From an uncultured Lachnospiraceae bacterium (lineage in GTDB: Bacteria; Bacillota; Clostridia; Lachnospirales; Lachnospiraceae), in NCBI GenBank assembly GCA_910588965.1, contig CAJUSO010000012.1:1-64000 (forward strand): a DNA stretch of 64,000 nucleotides, given 5' to 3'. The position numbers and the translations under genes are program-made. The notes beneath the pieces were generated by a model that ran no database searches, was not told the origin of the DNA, and was given only the letters and a program-made list of their open reading frames with translations. This document shows, piece after piece, positions 16,712 through 25,481 of this stretch; position 1 is the first letter of the stretch, and each line of letters starts with the position of its first letter.

Positions 16712-18151
16712 ATGAAGGTAGCATTGGTGGTAGCAAATTATGCATGGTTTGGGAAAAGGCCATGGAAAGGGATAACGACGTCAGTCCCTATTATTTCAGC
16801 AGTTTTAAAAAATAAGTTTGAGTTGATTGTAATCGATGCGAATGTAAATGAATATAGCGAAGAGATGCTAAAAGGAAAACTAGAAGAACAGTTCCCCCAG
16901 GTTGTTATGATTACAGCATTATCTGTGGAGTATTTTAAAGCTTATCATACGGTGGCAAGATTGTCAAAAGAGGCATTGCCAGATGCCAAGGTTATTATGG
17001 GGGGCGTCTATCCTACCGTGTGTCCAGAAGAAGCCATAGAGGATGAAAATATTGACATAGCAATGATAGGGCATGCGGAAGGACGCTTGGATTTGCTGTT
17101 GTCATATTTGGAAAGGGGAGATTATGGTTCAGTTGAATGTTTTGAGGGGATTGCATACCGGAAGGAAGGTGTAAAGAGGGTTAATCCTTTGGAACATTAT
17201 ATTGGGGATGTCCCAAAGATGGTGAAGCCAGATTATTCTTTGATAGATGTGGATAAATATTTGGATTCAGAGAGGAAAAGCATTGCAAATCAGAATATGG
17301 AGATGAAAGGGAAGAGCGCCAGTATTATCTCTTCTTATGGATGTCCATATAATTGCTTGTTCTGTGCAACAAGGACGATTAGTGGGAGGAAGGTGGCATA
17401 TCGTCCGGCAGAGGATGTCCTGGAGGAGATAGAGTTTTTTGTGAAGGATAAACAGGTGGAATCTATCATTTTTATTGACGACTGTATTTTGGCAGATAAA
17501 GAAAGAGCGAAATACCTGTTTCAGGAAATTATAAAAAGGAAATACCATATTGAAATCCAGATTACTACAGTTGCTGCATGGCATCTAGATTGGGAAATTC
17601 TTCAGCTGATGAAGGAGGCAGGACTGTCTAAATTGGGCATTTCTGTTGAATCTGGTAATGAACGTGTGTTGCATAAAATTATCCATAAGCCATTAAAGCT
17701 AGGGATTCTGCCAGACATCGTTTCTATGTGCAGGAAATTAGATATATTGATGCGGGCTAATTTTGTTATTGGATTTCCAGGAGAAACGTGGGAGGAAATA
17801 AGGGATTCTTTGCGGATTGCAGAAGAGTTAGATTTTGATTTGATAGACATTCATATAGCGACAGTATTACCTAAGACGGACTTGTATGAACTTGCAGTCA
17901 AGACACAATCTATTCCAGAGGGTTTTTCCTTTTTTTCTGATGATGTTAATTTTGGCTTTGGAAAAGGAAATATTACAACGGATGAGTTTACCCCTGCTGA
18001 ACTTATGGTAATACGGGCATATGAATGGGACAGGATAAATTTTTCTACGCCTGAAAAGCGTATACGTGCCTGTAGGGTTATGGGGATTACAGAGGATGAA
18101 CTACAGGAGCATAGGCGGCAAACAAGAAGGCATTGTGGGATGTATTTTTGA
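16712..18151 (+). CDS. B12-binding-domain radical SAM protein
   Basis: This 479-residue protein has an N-terminal cobalamin-binding-like fold (about 1-150, with MGGVYPTVCPEEA) and a radical SAM domain with Cys211, Cys215 and Cys218 in CPYNCLFC, then ISVESGNERVL and FVIGFPGETWEEI. Class B radical SAM enzymes of this layout often methylate unreactive carbon or phosphorus centres, and some rearrange carbon skeletons. Together with the two SPASM proteins it makes three radical enzymes in one island, which is unusual for flagellin glycosylation. A sugar C-methylation role is inferred. Confidence 0.8.
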   Translation: MKVALVVANYAWFGKRPWKGITTSVPIISAVLKNKFELIVIDANVNEYSEEMLKGKLEEQFPQVVMITALSVEYFKAYHTVARLSKEALPDAKVIMGGVYPTVCPEEAIEDENIDIAMIGHAEGRLDLLLSYLERGDYGSVECFEGIAYRKEGVKRVNPLEHYIGDVPKMVKPDYSLIDVDKYLDSERKSIANQNMEMKGKSASIISSYGCPYNCLFCATRTISGRKVAYRPAEDVLEEIEFFVKDKQVESIIFIDDCILADKERAKYLFQEIIKRKYHIEIQITTVAAWHLDWEILQLMKEAGLSKLGISVESGNERVLHKIIHKPLKLGILPDIVSMCRKLDILMRANFVIGFPGETWEEIRDSLRIAEELDFDLIDIHIATVLPKTDLYELAVKTQSIPEGFSFFSDDVNFGFGKGNITTDEFTPAELMVIRAYEWDRINFSTPEKRIRACRVMGITEDELQEHRRQTRRHCGMYF

Positions 18152-18261
18152 GGACAAAAGATATAGGTCACGTGGAAAGCAGGATAGAAAATAGGAAATA
18201 TGTGGCTATGATGCAAGGAATAAGAAAACGCAAAGCAGATAGTAAAAAGGAGAAAAAACCT

Positions 18262-19257
18262 ATGGATAATATAGTTTCATTGGTGACAGGCGGCTGCGGT
18301 TTCATCGGCTCCCATATCGTAGACCGTTTGCTGGCAGAGGGGCATACAGTTCGTGTGATTGATAATTTTACTACAGGGCGTCCGGAAAACTTAAATCACC
18401 ACAAAGATAATAAAAATTTAAAGGTTTACCAGCTAGATATCCGGAACCAAGAGGAAATCGCGCCTATTTTTGAGGGTGTAGGTTATGTGTTCCATTTGGC
18501 TGCCCTGGCGGATATTGTGCCGTCCATCCAAAAGCCATGGGAATACTATTCTTCAAACATTTTGGGCACTTACAATGTGGTGGAGTGTGCAAGGAAAGCG
18601 GGGGTACAGAAACTTGTGTATGCCGCATCTTCATCCTGCTACGGGATACCGGATGAATTCCCCACGAAAGAAACAGCAGAAATCCGCCCACAGTATCCTT
18701 ATGCGCTGACAAAAAGGCTTGGGGAGGAAACCGTGCTCCATTGGGGGCAGGTCTATGGCCTACCAGTAATTACGTTGCGCCTGTTTAACGTCTATGGGAC
18801 ACGTTCCAGGACATCTGGGACGTATGGTGCTGTGTTTGGCGTATTCCTGGCACAGAAGCTGGCAGGGAAGCCCTTTACGGTGGTAGGGACTGGGGAGCAG
18901 ACCAGGGATTTCACCTATGTGACAGATGTAGCGGAAGCATTTTATATGGCGGCTTTATCGGATATCACAAACGAAACGTTTAATGTGGGAAGCGGCGGGA
19001 CATATTCTGTAAATCGGTTATGTGAGCTTTTGGGAGGGGAGATGGTGCATATCCCCAAACGTCCAGGGGAGCCGGACTGTACCTTTGCAGATAAAAGTAA
19101 AATAGAAAAAATCCTGGGATGGAAGGCCAAGACCACATTAGAGGAAGGCGTTGCCAAAATCCTTGCGGAGATTGAGTACTGGAGAGAGGCGCCGGTCTGG
19201 ACGCCGGACACGATAGGGGAGGCGACCCAGGACTGGTTTAAATACCTCGGGAAGTAA
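18262..19257 (+). CDS. NAD-dependent sugar-nucleotide epimerase/dehydratase
   Basis: This 331-residue extended SDR protein has GGCGFIGSHIV near residue 10, AASSSCYG and catalytic YALTK at 147-151. It resembles UDP-glucose or UDP-GlcNAc 4-epimerases (GalE/WbpP group). ATG 18262 is preferred because AAAAAGGAG lies about a dozen bases upstream; a longer frame from 18133 overlaps the previous gene and adds a basic, non-homologous tail. From here to the island end the DNA is visibly richer in G+C than 7-18 kb. Confidence 0.85.
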   Translation: MDNIVSLVTGGCGFIGSHIVDRLLAEGHTVRVIDNFTTGRPENLNHHKDNKNLKVYQLDIRNQEEIAPIFEGVGYVFHLAALADIVPSIQKPWEYYSSNILGTYNVVECARKAGVQKLVYAASSSCYGIPDEFPTKETAEIRPQYPYALTKRLGEETVLHWGQVYGLPVITLRLFNVYGTRSRTSGTYGAVFGVFLAQKLAGKPFTVVGTGEQTRDFTYVTDVAEAFYMAALSDITNETFNVGSGGTYSVNRLCELLGGEMVHIPKRPGEPDCTFADKSKIEKILGWKAKTTLEEGVAKILAEIEYWREAPVWTPDTIGEATQDWFKYLGK

Positions 19258-19374
19258 CGTCATGCCTTTTTTTTGCGGAGGTTGCAGCAGCGGACGGAAA
19301 TCATGTGGGAGCTGGCTTTGGGAGTGCAGCTTGCTGTAGCATGCCTGTAGTAAATAGAAAGGATTGGCAGGAAA

Positions 19375-19953
19375 ATGCACATGGAATATATTAAGAATCT
19401 GACGCAGTGCCTGGAAGCTGTCCAAATATATAACCAGCAGGGAATGCCATTTACAGGCTATTCAGAGGCAATGCAGGGAATGGTAGGATTGTTTTCTAAG
19501 GTGAAAAAGCAGGGGAAGCAGGTGTTTTTCATCGGGAATGGCGGGAGTGCGGCCATAGCAAGCCATATGACGGCAGATTTCATGAAAAACGGCGGGATGA
19601 AGACGTATAGCTTATATGATACGTCTGTCACTACCTGCATGGGGAATGACTATGGGTATGGATTTATTTTTTCCCGCCCGCTGGAATTTTTGGGTAATGA
19701 CGGGGATTTGCTGGTGGCAATCAGCAGTTCTGGCAATTCCCAAAATATTGTGAATGCTATCCAGGCAGCAGAGTGTAAGGGGATGCGGGTTATCACGTTC
19801 TCTGGCTTCCAGAGGGACAACAAGATAAGCAGCATGGGAAGATACAATGTTTATGTGCCATCCAGCAAGTATGGGATAGTGGAGTCCATACATAATATTA
19901 TTTTACAGCAGATTGTGGATACGGTTATGGAGCGTGATGGGGAGTGCTTGTAA
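19375..19953 (+). CDS. gmhA: SIS-domain phosphoheptose isomerase (GmhA-like)
   Basis: At 192 residues this has the length of GmhA. FFIGNGGSAAIASHM and AISSSGNSQNI are the sugar-phosphate-binding segments of this family, which converts sedoheptulose 7-phosphate to a manno-heptose 7-phosphate. A split transketolase (a source of sedoheptulose 7-phosphate) and an HldE-like enzyme are in the same island. No GmhB-type phosphatase is seen. ATG 19381 is an alternative start two codons in. Confidence 0.83.
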   Translation: MHMEYIKNLTQCLEAVQIYNQQGMPFTGYSEAMQGMVGLFSKVKKQGKQVFFIGNGGSAAIASHMTADFMKNGGMKTYSLYDTSVTTCMGNDYGYGFIFSRPLEFLGNDGDLLVAISSSGNSQNIVNAIQAAECKGMRVITFSGFQRDNKISSMGRYNVYVPSSKYGIVESIHNIILQQIVDTVMERDGECL

Positions 19954-20018
19954 TGTTGGGTAAACGATTGGTTATGGCCAGAAAAGAAATAAAAGCGGTA
20001 TAGGAAGGGAGGCTGGAT

Positions 20019-21317
20019 ATGGAAAAGGGAAAAATCGCAATCATCACCGCCCGAGGCGGCAGCAAGCGCATCCCGAGGAAAAATATCCGGGATTTCTGCG
20101 GCAAGCCAATTCTGGCGTATTCGATAGAGGCGGCCATTGCCTCTGGAGTTTTTGATGAAGTTATGGTGTCCACGGAGGATGCGGAAATTGCAGGCATAGC
20201 AAAGAGATACGGCGCAAAAATCCCCTTCCTGCGCTCTGTGGGAACGGCGGATGATTATGCTACGACTGCGGACGTGCTTATGGAAGTATTTGCACAATAC
20301 AAGGCAATCGGCAGGGAGTACCAATATGCCTGCTGTATTTATCCGACTGCCCCCTTTGTAACGGCAGGAAAGCTAAGGCATGCCATGGAATGCTTAGAGG
20401 AGGAAGGGACAGATTCTGTCATCCCGGTCACGGCCTTTTCTTTTCCTCCCTTGCGGGGGTTTTTATTGGAAGATGGGAAGGCCAGGTATGCTTTTCCAGG
20501 TTTTGCCAAGAGACGTTCCCAGGATATCACTCCCATGTACCATGACTGCGGGCAATTTTACTGTTTCCGGGTAGGGCGCTTTTTGGCTTGCAGGCAGCTT
20601 GTGACAGCGCATACCAGGGCAATCCTTGTGCCAGAGATGGAGGTGCAGGATATTGACAGTGAGCAGGATTGGCGGCTTGCGGAATTGAAGTATCAGCTGA
20701 TGAGGGAGAAAACAGATGCTTTAGGTATGCCGCTTGGCGGAAAACAGATGGCTGGGGAGGATAAAGGAGAAGAGAATGCCAAAATTGAGGAAAAGCATTC
20801 CAAGAAGGAAAGGGCAGAATCCAAGAATACCCTGAAAAGGGATTCTAAGGCGGGCCGTCATTGTTTTTTAAGGAAGGCAGGATGGGAGGATATGGATCAG
20901 CTGTTCCTATGGGCAAATGACAAGGAAGTGAGGGAAAATTCGTTTTCCACGGCTCCGATTTCTTATGAAGAACATCGGAAGTGGTATGGAAGGAAGATGC
21001 AGGAGGAGGGCACGCAGATTTATATTCTCTGTGACGGGGCTTTGGAGGTCGGCGCCCTGCGCCTGGAATTTGGCAAAGACGGGGCGGGAATCAGTTACAG
21101 CATCGCCTGCGGATATAGGGGGAATGGATATGGGCAGGAGCTGGTTGCCCTGGCGGAACAGGAAGTGCGCCAGTGGGCGGAACACAAGGGGGATGGGAAA
21201 GCAGTGATTAGGGCACAGGTAAAGCCGGAAAACCTGGCGTCAAATAAAATCTTCAAGAATGCTGGATATCAGGAACATGAGATAGGTTACCAAAAAGTGA
21301 TTTGGCCAAAACCTTAA
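20019..21317 (+). CDS. pseF: PseF-like CMP-sugar synthetase fused to a PseH-like acetyltransferase
   Basis: This is a 432-residue fusion. Residues 1 to about 235 are an acylneuraminate cytidylyltransferase (ITARGGSKRIPRKNI, STEDAEIAGIA, YPTAPFVTAGKL, MYHDCGQFYCF). Residues about 236-284 form a charged linker rich in Lys/Glu. Residues about 285-432 form a GNAT domain (GYRGNGYGQEL, NLASNKIFKNAGY) like PseH, which N-acetylates UDP-4-amino-AltNAc. Joining an early step (PseH) to the last activation step (PseF) is unusual. It is the last gene of the island and is followed by a terminator. Confidence 0.86.
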   Translation: MEKGKIAIITARGGSKRIPRKNIRDFCGKPILAYSIEAAIASGVFDEVMVSTEDAEIAGIAKRYGAKIPFLRSVGTADDYATTADVLMEVFAQYKAIGREYQYACCIYPTAPFVTAGKLRHAMECLEEEGTDSVIPVTAFSFPPLRGFLLEDGKARYAFPGFAKRRSQDITPMYHDCGQFYCFRVGRFLACRQLVTAHTRAILVPEMEVQDIDSEQDWRLAELKYQLMREKTDALGMPLGGKQMAGEDKGEENAKIEEKHSKKERAESKNTLKRDSKAGRHCFLRKAGWEDMDQLFLWANDKEVRENSFSTAPISYEEHRKWYGRKMQEEGTQIYILCDGALEVGALRLEFGKDGAGISYSIACGYRGNGYGQELVALAEQEVRQWAEHKGDGKAVIRAQVKPENLASNKIFKNAGYQEHEIGYQKVIWPKP

Positions 21318-21347
21318 TATCTTTCAATTACATTGTCATTTGACCCA

Positions 21348-21374
21348 AAAAGGAGGTTGCCCCTCCTTTTCTTC
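21348..21374 (+). terminator. terminator closing the glycosylation island
   Basis: AAAAGGAGG (21348-21356) pairs with CCTCCTTTT (21362-21370) around a TTGCC loop, followed by a pyrimidine-rich tail. It separates the island from the pyr genes. Confidence 0.82.
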
Positions 21375-21460
21375 TGTGCTAAAATTAAAATATAGCCGAT
21401 GGCCAGATTTTGCCAGCGGCGCATTGGAATCAGCATAAAAACAGCCCAGAAAGGAATTCT

Positions 21461-22738
21461 ATGATGTTGCTTTTGATTAAGAATGGAACCGTAATCAATC
21501 CAGGAGATAAGACCCAGAAGGAAGCGGATGTGCTGGTGGAAAATGGGGCGGTGAAGAAGATTGCCCCTAACCTCTCTGTGAAGGCAGAGCGTGTTATTGA
21601 TGCGGCAGGCTGTTATGTCATGCCTGGATTTATAGATATGCATGTACATCTGCGGGATCCTGGGATGGAACAGAAGGAGACTGTGGAGACGGGGCTGCGG
21701 GCAGCCGTGCACGGGGGGTTTACAACGGTTGTGGCTATGCCAAATACCAAACCTGTAGTGGACAACCCGGATGTGGTCCGTTATGTCCACAACAAAGCCC
21801 AGGATGTTGGCCTTGCCCATGTGCTCCAGGCAGGCTCCATCACCAAAGGGGAGCGGGGGGAGGAACTGTCAGACATTGAAGGGATGGTAGAGGCCGGTAT
21901 CCCGGGAATCAGCGAGGACGGCAGGTCTGTGATGGACGCCAGGCTCTGCAGGGAGGCCATGGCCATTGCCGCAAAATACGATATCCCCATATTTGCCCAC
22001 TGTGAGGATATCCATCTGGTGGATGGCGGCGTGGTCAACCAGGATGGGAATGCAAAGCGGCTGGGCCTGAAGGGCATTTCCAATTCCGTGGAGGATGTGA
22101 TTGCAGCCCGGGATATGATATTGGCTAGGGAAACAGGCGCTGCCCTGCATTTATGCCACTGCTCCACAAAAGGCAGCGTCCAGATGATGAAGTTCGCCAA
22201 GGAGACGGGGCTTAGGGTGACAGCGGAAGCCTGCCCCCACCATTTTACCCTTACCAGCAGCGATATCCCCGGGGATGACGCGAATTACAAGATGAACCCG
22301 CCCCTCCGTACCCAGGAGGATGTGGATGCCCTGAAAGCAGGCTTAAGGGATGGCATTATTGATGTGATTGCAACAGACCACGCCCCCCATACTGCCATTG
22401 AAAAGGGGGAAGGGTTCCGGCGCGCGCCTTTTGGGATTACTGGCCTTGAGACGGCCGCCGCATTGGTTATGACGGAACTGGTAGGCAATGGTTTCCTTAC
22501 TGCCGTGCAGATGGCGGAGAAGATGAGCTACAACCCTGCGAGGATTTTGGGGCTTGACAAAGGCGTGGTGGAAGAAGGCAAGCCGGCTGATTTGGTGGTC
22601 TTTGACCCGAACCGGGAATATGCCATTGACCCTGCTGATTTTTATTCCAAAGGGAAAAATACGCCCTTTGCCGGAAGGCGTGTCAGGGGCGCTGTCATGG
22701 CGACGGTTGTGGACGGCAGGGTGGTATATGAGAGGTAA
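21461..22738 (+). CDS. pyrC: dihydroorotase
   Basis: This 425-residue protein interconverts carbamoyl-aspartate and dihydroorotate in pyrimidine synthesis. Metal ligands His61 and His63 lie in DMHVHLRDPG. Later motifs include HLCHCSTKG and the catalytic Asp segment ATDHAPHT. ATG 21461 follows AAAGGAATTCT closely; an upstream in-frame ATG at 21410 lacks a ribosome site. It starts the pyrC-F-K-D run and is much richer in G+C than the central island genes. Confidence 0.93.
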   Translation: MMLLLIKNGTVINPGDKTQKEADVLVENGAVKKIAPNLSVKAERVIDAAGCYVMPGFIDMHVHLRDPGMEQKETVETGLRAAVHGGFTTVVAMPNTKPVVDNPDVVRYVHNKAQDVGLAHVLQAGSITKGERGEELSDIEGMVEAGIPGISEDGRSVMDARLCREAMAIAAKYDIPIFAHCEDIHLVDGGVVNQDGNAKRLGLKGISNSVEDVIAARDMILARETGAALHLCHCSTKGSVQMMKFAKETGLRVTAEACPHHFTLTSSDIPGDDANYKMNPPLRTQEDVDALKAGLRDGIIDVIATDHAPHTAIEKGEGFRRAPFGITGLETAAALVMTELVGNGFLTAVQMAEKMSYNPARILGLDKGVVEEGKPADLVVFDPNREYAIDPADFYSKGKNTPFAGRRVRGAVMATVVDGRVVYER

Positions 22739-22821
22739 TTAGGCAAGGCAGGATAAGGCAGTGAGATAACGTACTTCTGTATAGAGGCTATACCATATAT
22801 TTTTTAAGAGAGGATAGACGT

Positions 22822-23751
22822 ATGATTAATAAGTTAGCAGAGAAAATCCGGAAAACCCATGCCCCCATTGTGGTGGGGCTGGATCCGATGCTGGGTTATA
22901 TCCCTAAGCATATCCAGGAGAAGGCTTTCCAGGAACATGGAGAGACCTTGGAAGGCGCTGCCGAAGCCATTTGGCAGTTCAATAAAGAAATCGTAGACCA
23001 TACCTTTGACTTAATCCCAGCAGTGAAACCCCAGATTGCCATGTATGAGCAGTTCGGGATCCCAGGCCTGATGGCTTTCAAGAAGACGGTAGATTATTGC
23101 CATGAGAAGGATTTGGTGGTCATCGGGGACGTAAAGCGCGGGGATATCGGCTCTACTTCCGCAGCCTATGCGGCAGGCCATATCGGCGCGGTGGCTGTAG
23201 GCAGCAAGTCTTACCATCCGTTTGATGAGGATTTTATTACCGTGAACCCTTATCTGGGCACGGACGGCATCCAGCCCTTTGTGGATGTATGCAAAGCGGA
23301 GAAGAAGGGCCTGTTTATCCTGGTGAAGACCTCGAACCCTTCCAGCGGAGAATTCCAGGACAGGATGGTTGACGGCCGCCCCCTTTATGAGCATGTAGGT
23401 GAGAAGGTAGCCCAGTGGGGCGCCGGGTGCATGGGGGATTCCTATAGCTATATCGGGGCTGTGGTAGGCGCAACCTACCCGGAAATGGGAAAGATACTGC
23501 GTAAGGTAATGCCCAAGAGTTTTATCCTGGTGCCAGGCTATGGCGCCCAGGGCGGGAAAGGCGCAGATCTGGTGCACTTTTTTAACGAGGATGGCCTGGG
23601 GGCCATTGTAAATTCTTCCCGGGGGATTATAGCAGCTTACAAGCAGGAAGCATACGCGTCCTATGGCGGGGAGCATTTTGGGGAAGCCGCACGGGCAGCG
23701 GTGGAAGCAATGAGGGAAGATATAGAAGGGGCCTTAGAGGCATCCAAATAA
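22822..23751 (+). CDS. pyrF: orotidine 5'-phosphate decarboxylase (PyrF subfamily 2)
   Basis: This 309-residue protein catalyses the last step to UMP. The longer size, the VVIGDVKRGDIGSTSAAYA segment carrying the catalytic Lys/Asp pair and the FILVPGYGAQGG phosphate-binding segment mark the long (type 2) PyrF family. AAGAGAGGA precedes the ATG, and pyrK follows after 13 bases. Confidence 0.93.
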   Translation: MINKLAEKIRKTHAPIVVGLDPMLGYIPKHIQEKAFQEHGETLEGAAEAIWQFNKEIVDHTFDLIPAVKPQIAMYEQFGIPGLMAFKKTVDYCHEKDLVVIGDVKRGDIGSTSAAYAAGHIGAVAVGSKSYHPFDEDFITVNPYLGTDGIQPFVDVCKAEKKGLFILVKTSNPSSGEFQDRMVDGRPLYEHVGEKVAQWGAGCMGDSYSYIGAVVGATYPEMGKILRKVMPKSFILVPGYGAQGGKGADLVHFFNEDGLGAIVNSSRGIIAAYKQEAYASYGGEHFGEAARAAVEAMREDIEGALEASK

Positions 23752-23764
23752 GGAGAAGAGGAAA

Positions 23765-24532
23765 ATGGCAGAAAAGTATAAAGAGCAGGCGGTGATTATT
23801 TGCCAGGAGGATATTTCTTATGGGGTGTACAGCATGTGGCTCAAGACAGACAAGATTGCAGGCCAGGCAAAGCCAGGCCAGTTCCTGTCCGTCTATTGCC
23901 CGGATGGCAGCAGGCTGCTGCCGCGCCCTATCAGCATCTGTGAGATTGACCGTGCAGACCGTGCGCTCCGGATTGTATACCGGGTGGTGGGGAAAGGGAC
24001 GGAGGAACTGTCCCAGATGCAGAAGGGGGAGAGCCTGGAAATCGTAGGCCCCTTGGGCAATGGGTTCCCCCTGAAGGGGAAGAAGGCATTTTTAATCGGG
24101 GGAGGCATCGGCGTCCCGCCCCTCCTGCAGCTTGCCAAAGAACTGAATTGCGAGAAACAGCTTATCTTGGGGTATCGGGATTCCCTGTTCCTGCAAAATG
24201 AATTTAAGAAGCATGGGACGCTTTATGTGGCGACAGAGGACGGCAGTTATGGGACAGAAGGCAATGTGCTGGACGCAATCCGTGAAAATGGCCTGGATGC
24301 GGAAATCATCTATGCCTGCGGGCCGCTGCCCATGCTCCGGGCCGTGAAGGCGTATGCGAAAGAGAAACAGATAGAGTGCTGGGTGTCCTTGGAAGAGCGG
24401 ATGGCCTGCGGGATTGGCGCCTGCCTTGCCTGCGTCTGCAAGTCCAGGGAAAAGGACAGCCATACGAATGTGAACAACAAGCGGATTTGTAAAGAAGGGC
24501 CGGTATTCCGCGCAGAGGAGGTGGAGTTCTGA
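23765..24532 (+). CDS. pyrK: dihydroorotate dehydrogenase electron-transfer subunit
   Basis: This 255-residue ferredoxin-reductase-like protein carries FAD (RPISICEID) and a C-terminal [2Fe-2S] cluster (CGIGACLACVCK and a later ICKEG Cys). It passes electrons from PyrD to NAD. Its stop codon overlaps the pyrD ATG by one base (TGATG), which supports a coupled PyrDB-PyrK heterotetramer. Confidence 0.93.
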   Translation: MAEKYKEQAVIICQEDISYGVYSMWLKTDKIAGQAKPGQFLSVYCPDGSRLLPRPISICEIDRADRALRIVYRVVGKGTEELSQMQKGESLEIVGPLGNGFPLKGKKAFLIGGGIGVPPLLQLAKELNCEKQLILGYRDSLFLQNEFKKHGTLYVATEDGSYGTEGNVLDAIRENGLDAEIIYACGPLPMLRAVKAYAKEKQIECWVSLEERMACGIGACLACVCKSREKDSHTNVNNKRICKEGPVFRAEEVEF

Positions 24533-25434
24533 TGAAGATGGCAGTAAACCTGGCAGGCGTTGCCTTGAAGAACCCGGTGATGACGGCGTCCGGCACCTTT
24601 GGCTCAGGGGCAGAATATGCAGATTTTGTAGATTTAAACCAGCTGGGGGCGGTGGTGACCAAGGGAGTGGCCAGCGTGCCTTGGGAGGGGAACCCTGCCC
24701 CCCGGGTGGCGGAGACCTATGGGGGGATGCTGAATGCAGTGGGGCTGCAGAACCCGGGGATTGACTTATTTGTGGAACGGGATATCCCATTCCTGGCAAA
24801 ATATGACACAAGGATTGTGGTAAATGTCTGCGGGAAGACGAAGGAAGATTACTGCATGGTGGTGGAGCGCCTGGCAGACCAGCCCGTGGATATGCTGGAA
24901 ATCAATATCTCCTGCCCCAATGTGAAGGAGGGGGGCATTGCTTTCGGCCAGGACCCGAAGGCGGTGGAGGAAATCACCAGGGAAGTGAAGAAGCATGCCA
25001 GGCAGCCAGTGGTGATGAAGCTAAGCCCCAATGTGACGGACATTACAGAGATGGCCAAGGCTGCGGAGGCAGGAGGGGCGGACGCCCTCTCCCTGATTAA
25101 TACGCTGACGGGGATGAAAATAGATATACACAGGCGGGCTTTTGCCGTCGCTAATAAGACAGGGGGCCTCTCCGGGCCGGCCATCCATCCGATTGCTGTG
25201 CGGATGGTATATGAGGCAGCCCATGCGGTGAAGCTTCCGATTATTGGGATGGGGGGCATTGCGTCTGCAGAAGACGCCATTGAGATGCTCCTGGCCGGGG
25301 CTACCGCCATTGCAGTAGGGACGGCCAATTTTTATAACCCATTAGCCACCGTGGAGATTGTAAATGGGATCCGGGAATATATGGAACGTTATGGCGTAGC
25401 GGATATCCAGGAACTGATTGGCGCGGTAGGGTAA
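24532..25434 (+). CDS. pyrD: dihydroorotate dehydrogenase (NAD-linked, class 1B), catalytic subunit
   Basis: This 300-residue FMN TIM barrel has the catalytic Cys in NISCPNVKEGG and the class 1B opening NPVMTASGTFGSG. It oxidises dihydroorotate to orotate with PyrK as electron acceptor. FMN-phosphate binding is seen in IGMGGIASAEDA and AVGTANF. PyrE, the next pathway enzyme, is not in this window. Confidence 0.93.
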   Translation: MKMAVNLAGVALKNPVMTASGTFGSGAEYADFVDLNQLGAVVTKGVASVPWEGNPAPRVAETYGGMLNAVGLQNPGIDLFVERDIPFLAKYDTRIVVNVCGKTKEDYCMVVERLADQPVDMLEINISCPNVKEGGIAFGQDPKAVEEITREVKKHARQPVVMKLSPNVTDITEMAKAAEAGGADALSLINTLTGMKIDIHRRAFAVANKTGGLSGPAIHPIAVRMVYEAAHAVKLPIIGMGGIASAEDAIEMLLAGATAIAVGTANFYNPLATVEIVNGIREYMERYGVADIQELIGAVG

Positions 25435-25481
25435 GGAAAACCGGATCAAGAATGGAAAAGATGAAGTGAGGATATTATAAT

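Noticed and set aside
21380..21402. TAAA and GCCGATGG as a sigma-28 promoter before pyrC
   Set aside because: The spacing is about 11 bases instead of about 15, and pyrC is not a motility gene.
25435..25481. T-box leader before trpS
   Set aside because: Only 47 bases separate pyrD and trpS, too short for a T-box.
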